A stretch of DNA of 6,532 nt from REEB95 sp035275845 (GTDB lineage Bacteria; Pseudomonadota; Alphaproteobacteria; ATCC43930; CGMCC-115725), in NCBI GenBank assembly GCA_035275845.1, contig DATEMD010000217.1, forward strand, positions 1 to 6,532, given 5' to 3'. The position numbers and the translations under genes are program-made. Below the pieces are notes generated by a model that made no database searches, had not been told where the DNA came from, and worked only from the letters and a program-made list of their open reading frames with translations. Shown here piece by piece: positions 5,346 through 6,532 of this stretch; position 1 is the first letter of the stretch; every line of letters starts with the position of its first letter.

Positions 5346-6532
5346 ATGAAGTTCACCGACATCTTCATTCGCCGGCCGGTGCTCGCCATGGTGGTGAGCC
5401 TGCTGATCCTCGTGCTCGGCCTTCGTTCGGTCGGCACGTTGCCGGTTCTGCAATATCCGCGCACTGAGAACGCGGTAGTGACGATCACCACGACCTATTA
5501 CGGCGCCGATCCGGATGTGATCGCCGGCTTCATCTCCACGCCGCTCGAAAACGCCATCGCCCAGGCCAACGGCATCGATTATTTGACGTCGATCAGCCAG
5601 ATGTCGACGAGCACGATCACCGCCAATCTGCGGCTCAACTACGACGCCGACAAGGCGATGACCGAGATCAATTCCAAGATCACATCGGTGGTAAATCAGT
5701 TGCCGCCTGGCGCGCAGCAGCCGGTGGTGACCATCAAGATCGGCCAGACCTTCGACGCGATGTATCTCGGCTTCAAGAGCGAGGCGCTGGCGCCGAACCA
5801 GATCACCGATTACCTGGTGCGCGTTGTGCAGCCGAAGCTCCAGGCGGTGCCTGGGGTGCAGACCGCCGAGATCCTGGGTGGCCGCACCTTCGCGCTGCGC
5901 GCCTGGCTCGATCCGGCGAAGCTCGCGGCCTACGGCCTCACCGGCGCCGACGTGTCACAAGCGCTGTCGCAGAACGACTACATCTCGGGTATCGGCAACT
6001 CCAAGGGCCAGATGGTCCAGGTGAACCTCAGCGCCTCGACCAATCTGCACAGCGTCGACGAATTCAAGAATCTGGTGATCAAGCATTCGGGCGGCGCCAT
6101 CGTCCGGCTCAAGGACATCGCCAACGTCACCCTTGGCGCCGACGATTACGATTCACAGGTCGGCTTCGATGGCCAGCGCGCCGTCTATATCGGCATCCAG
6201 GTCGCGCCGTCGGCCAATTTGCTCGACGTCACCAAAGGCATCCGCAACGTCTTCCCGGACATCCAGGCGCAGCTGCCGCAGGGTCTACAGGGCACGATCG
6301 TCTATGATTCAACCAAGTTCGTGAATAGCGCGATCAGCGAGGTGGTCCACACGCTGGTCGAGGCGCTGCTGATCGTCACCGCCGTGGTGTTCCTGTTCCT
6401 CGGCTCGGTGCGTTCGGTGGTGATCCCGACCATCGCGATCCCGCTGTCGCTGATCGGCACCTTCACGATGATGCAGGCGTTCGGTTTCTCGATCAATCTG
6501 CTGACTCTGTTGGCGCTGGTGCTTGCCATCGG
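5346..6532 (+). CDS. HAE1-type RND multidrug efflux permease, 3' end outside window
   Basis: The frame is open from ATG 5346 to the right edge, giving 396 residues of a protein that is usually about 1,030 long. It starts MKFTDIFIRRPVLA with the first membrane helix at about 10-32, continues with a periplasmic pore domain (QYPRTENAVVTITTTYYGADP near 36-56, TPLENAIAQANGIDYLTS near 65-82, VQPKLQAVPGVQTAEILGG near 161-179, ALRAWLDPAKLAAYGLT near 183-199), and enters helices 2-4 from about 336 (TLVEALLIVTAVVFLFLGS, then PTIAIPLSLIGTF). The window ends at LLTLLALVLAIG, just before the proton-relay Asp pair expected in helix 4, so those residues cannot be checked. RND pumps of this family export drugs, detergents and other amphiphiles using the proton gradient. 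AGGAAGAG at 5332-5339 gives a good ribosome site, overlapping the end of the adaptor gene; the gap from its stop is three bases. The sequence resembles the MexW/VexF-like HAE1 subgroup; substrate cannot be predicted. Confidence 0.95.
   Translation, partial: MKFTDIFIRRPVLAMVVSLLILVLGLRSVGTLPVLQYPRTENAVVTITTTYYGADPDVIAGFISTPLENAIAQANGIDYLTSISQMSTSTITANLRLNYDADKAMTEINSKITSVVNQLPPGAQQPVVTIKIGQTFDAMYLGFKSEALAPNQITDYLVRVVQPKLQAVPGVQTAEILGGRTFALRAWLDPAKLAAYGLTGADVSQALSQNDYISGIGNSKGQMVQVNLSASTNLHSVDEFKNLVIKHSGGAIVRLKDIANVTLGADDYDSQVGFDGQRAVYIGIQVAPSANLLDVTKGIRNVFPDIQAQLPQGLQGTIVYDSTKFVNSAISEVVHTLVEALLIVTAVVFLFLGSVRSVVIPTIAIPLSLIGTFTMMQAFGFSINLLTLLALVLAI

Noticed and set aside
4344..5453. Long minus-strand open frame of 369 codons across the adaptor-pump junction
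   Set aside because: It runs opposite two well-recognised genes and reads as Arg/Asp/His-rich shadow protein without motifs; antisense frames stay open easily at this base composition.
1..6532. Search for CRISPR arrays, insertion sequences, tRNA/rRNA genes, phage genes or defence genes
   Set aside because: No regularly spaced repeats, transposase motifs, terminal inverted repeats or RNA gene signatures were seen; nearly all of the window is accounted for by five recognised protein families plus the SRPBCC gene.

Overview
The window is about 6.5 kb of GC-rich DNA with tightly packed genes. Gene content and protein style fit a proteobacterium, most likely an alphaproteobacterium (inferred from resemblance to rhizobial-type proteins; not proven). 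It holds two complete-or-partial single genes on the left and a four-gene efflux operon on the right that runs off the right edge.

Left part (1-1800). A plus-strand gene enters from outside the window and ends at 649. It encodes the end of one AHSA1/SRPBCC domain followed in the same frame by a complete second one. Converging on it, with only five bases between the stop codons, is a minus-strand gene (655-1800). It encodes a membrane protein with an N-terminal ferritin-like (rubrerythrin-type) domain fused to a VIT1/CCC1 iron/manganese transporter.

Centre (1801-1983). This 183-base divergent intergenic region is the only real non-coding stretch. A perfect TATAAT lies 7 bases before the GTG start of the transporter gene, suggesting a leaderless mRNA. 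On the other side, an AT-rich promoter region before the TetR gene contains a 14-base perfect palindrome, CTATCGATCGATAG, that is a good candidate operator.

Right part (1984-6532). A TetR-family repressor of the CecR/DUF1956 type is followed by an outer-membrane lipoprotein of the NodT family (start overlapping the repressor stop by ATGA), a membrane-anchored periplasmic adaptor, and the first 396 residues of an HAE1-type RND pump. Gaps of 3 bases separate the last genes, so all four are probably one transcript. Together they would make a complete tripartite drug or xenobiotic efflux system spanning both membranes, with the repressor controlling its own operon. The unusual points are the order (repressor first, outer-membrane channel before adaptor and pump) and the operator position.

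I looked for an undescribed system and did not find one. The genes belong to known families. The points most worth checking are the operator palindrome, the probable leaderless start, and the tandem AHSA1 fusion.
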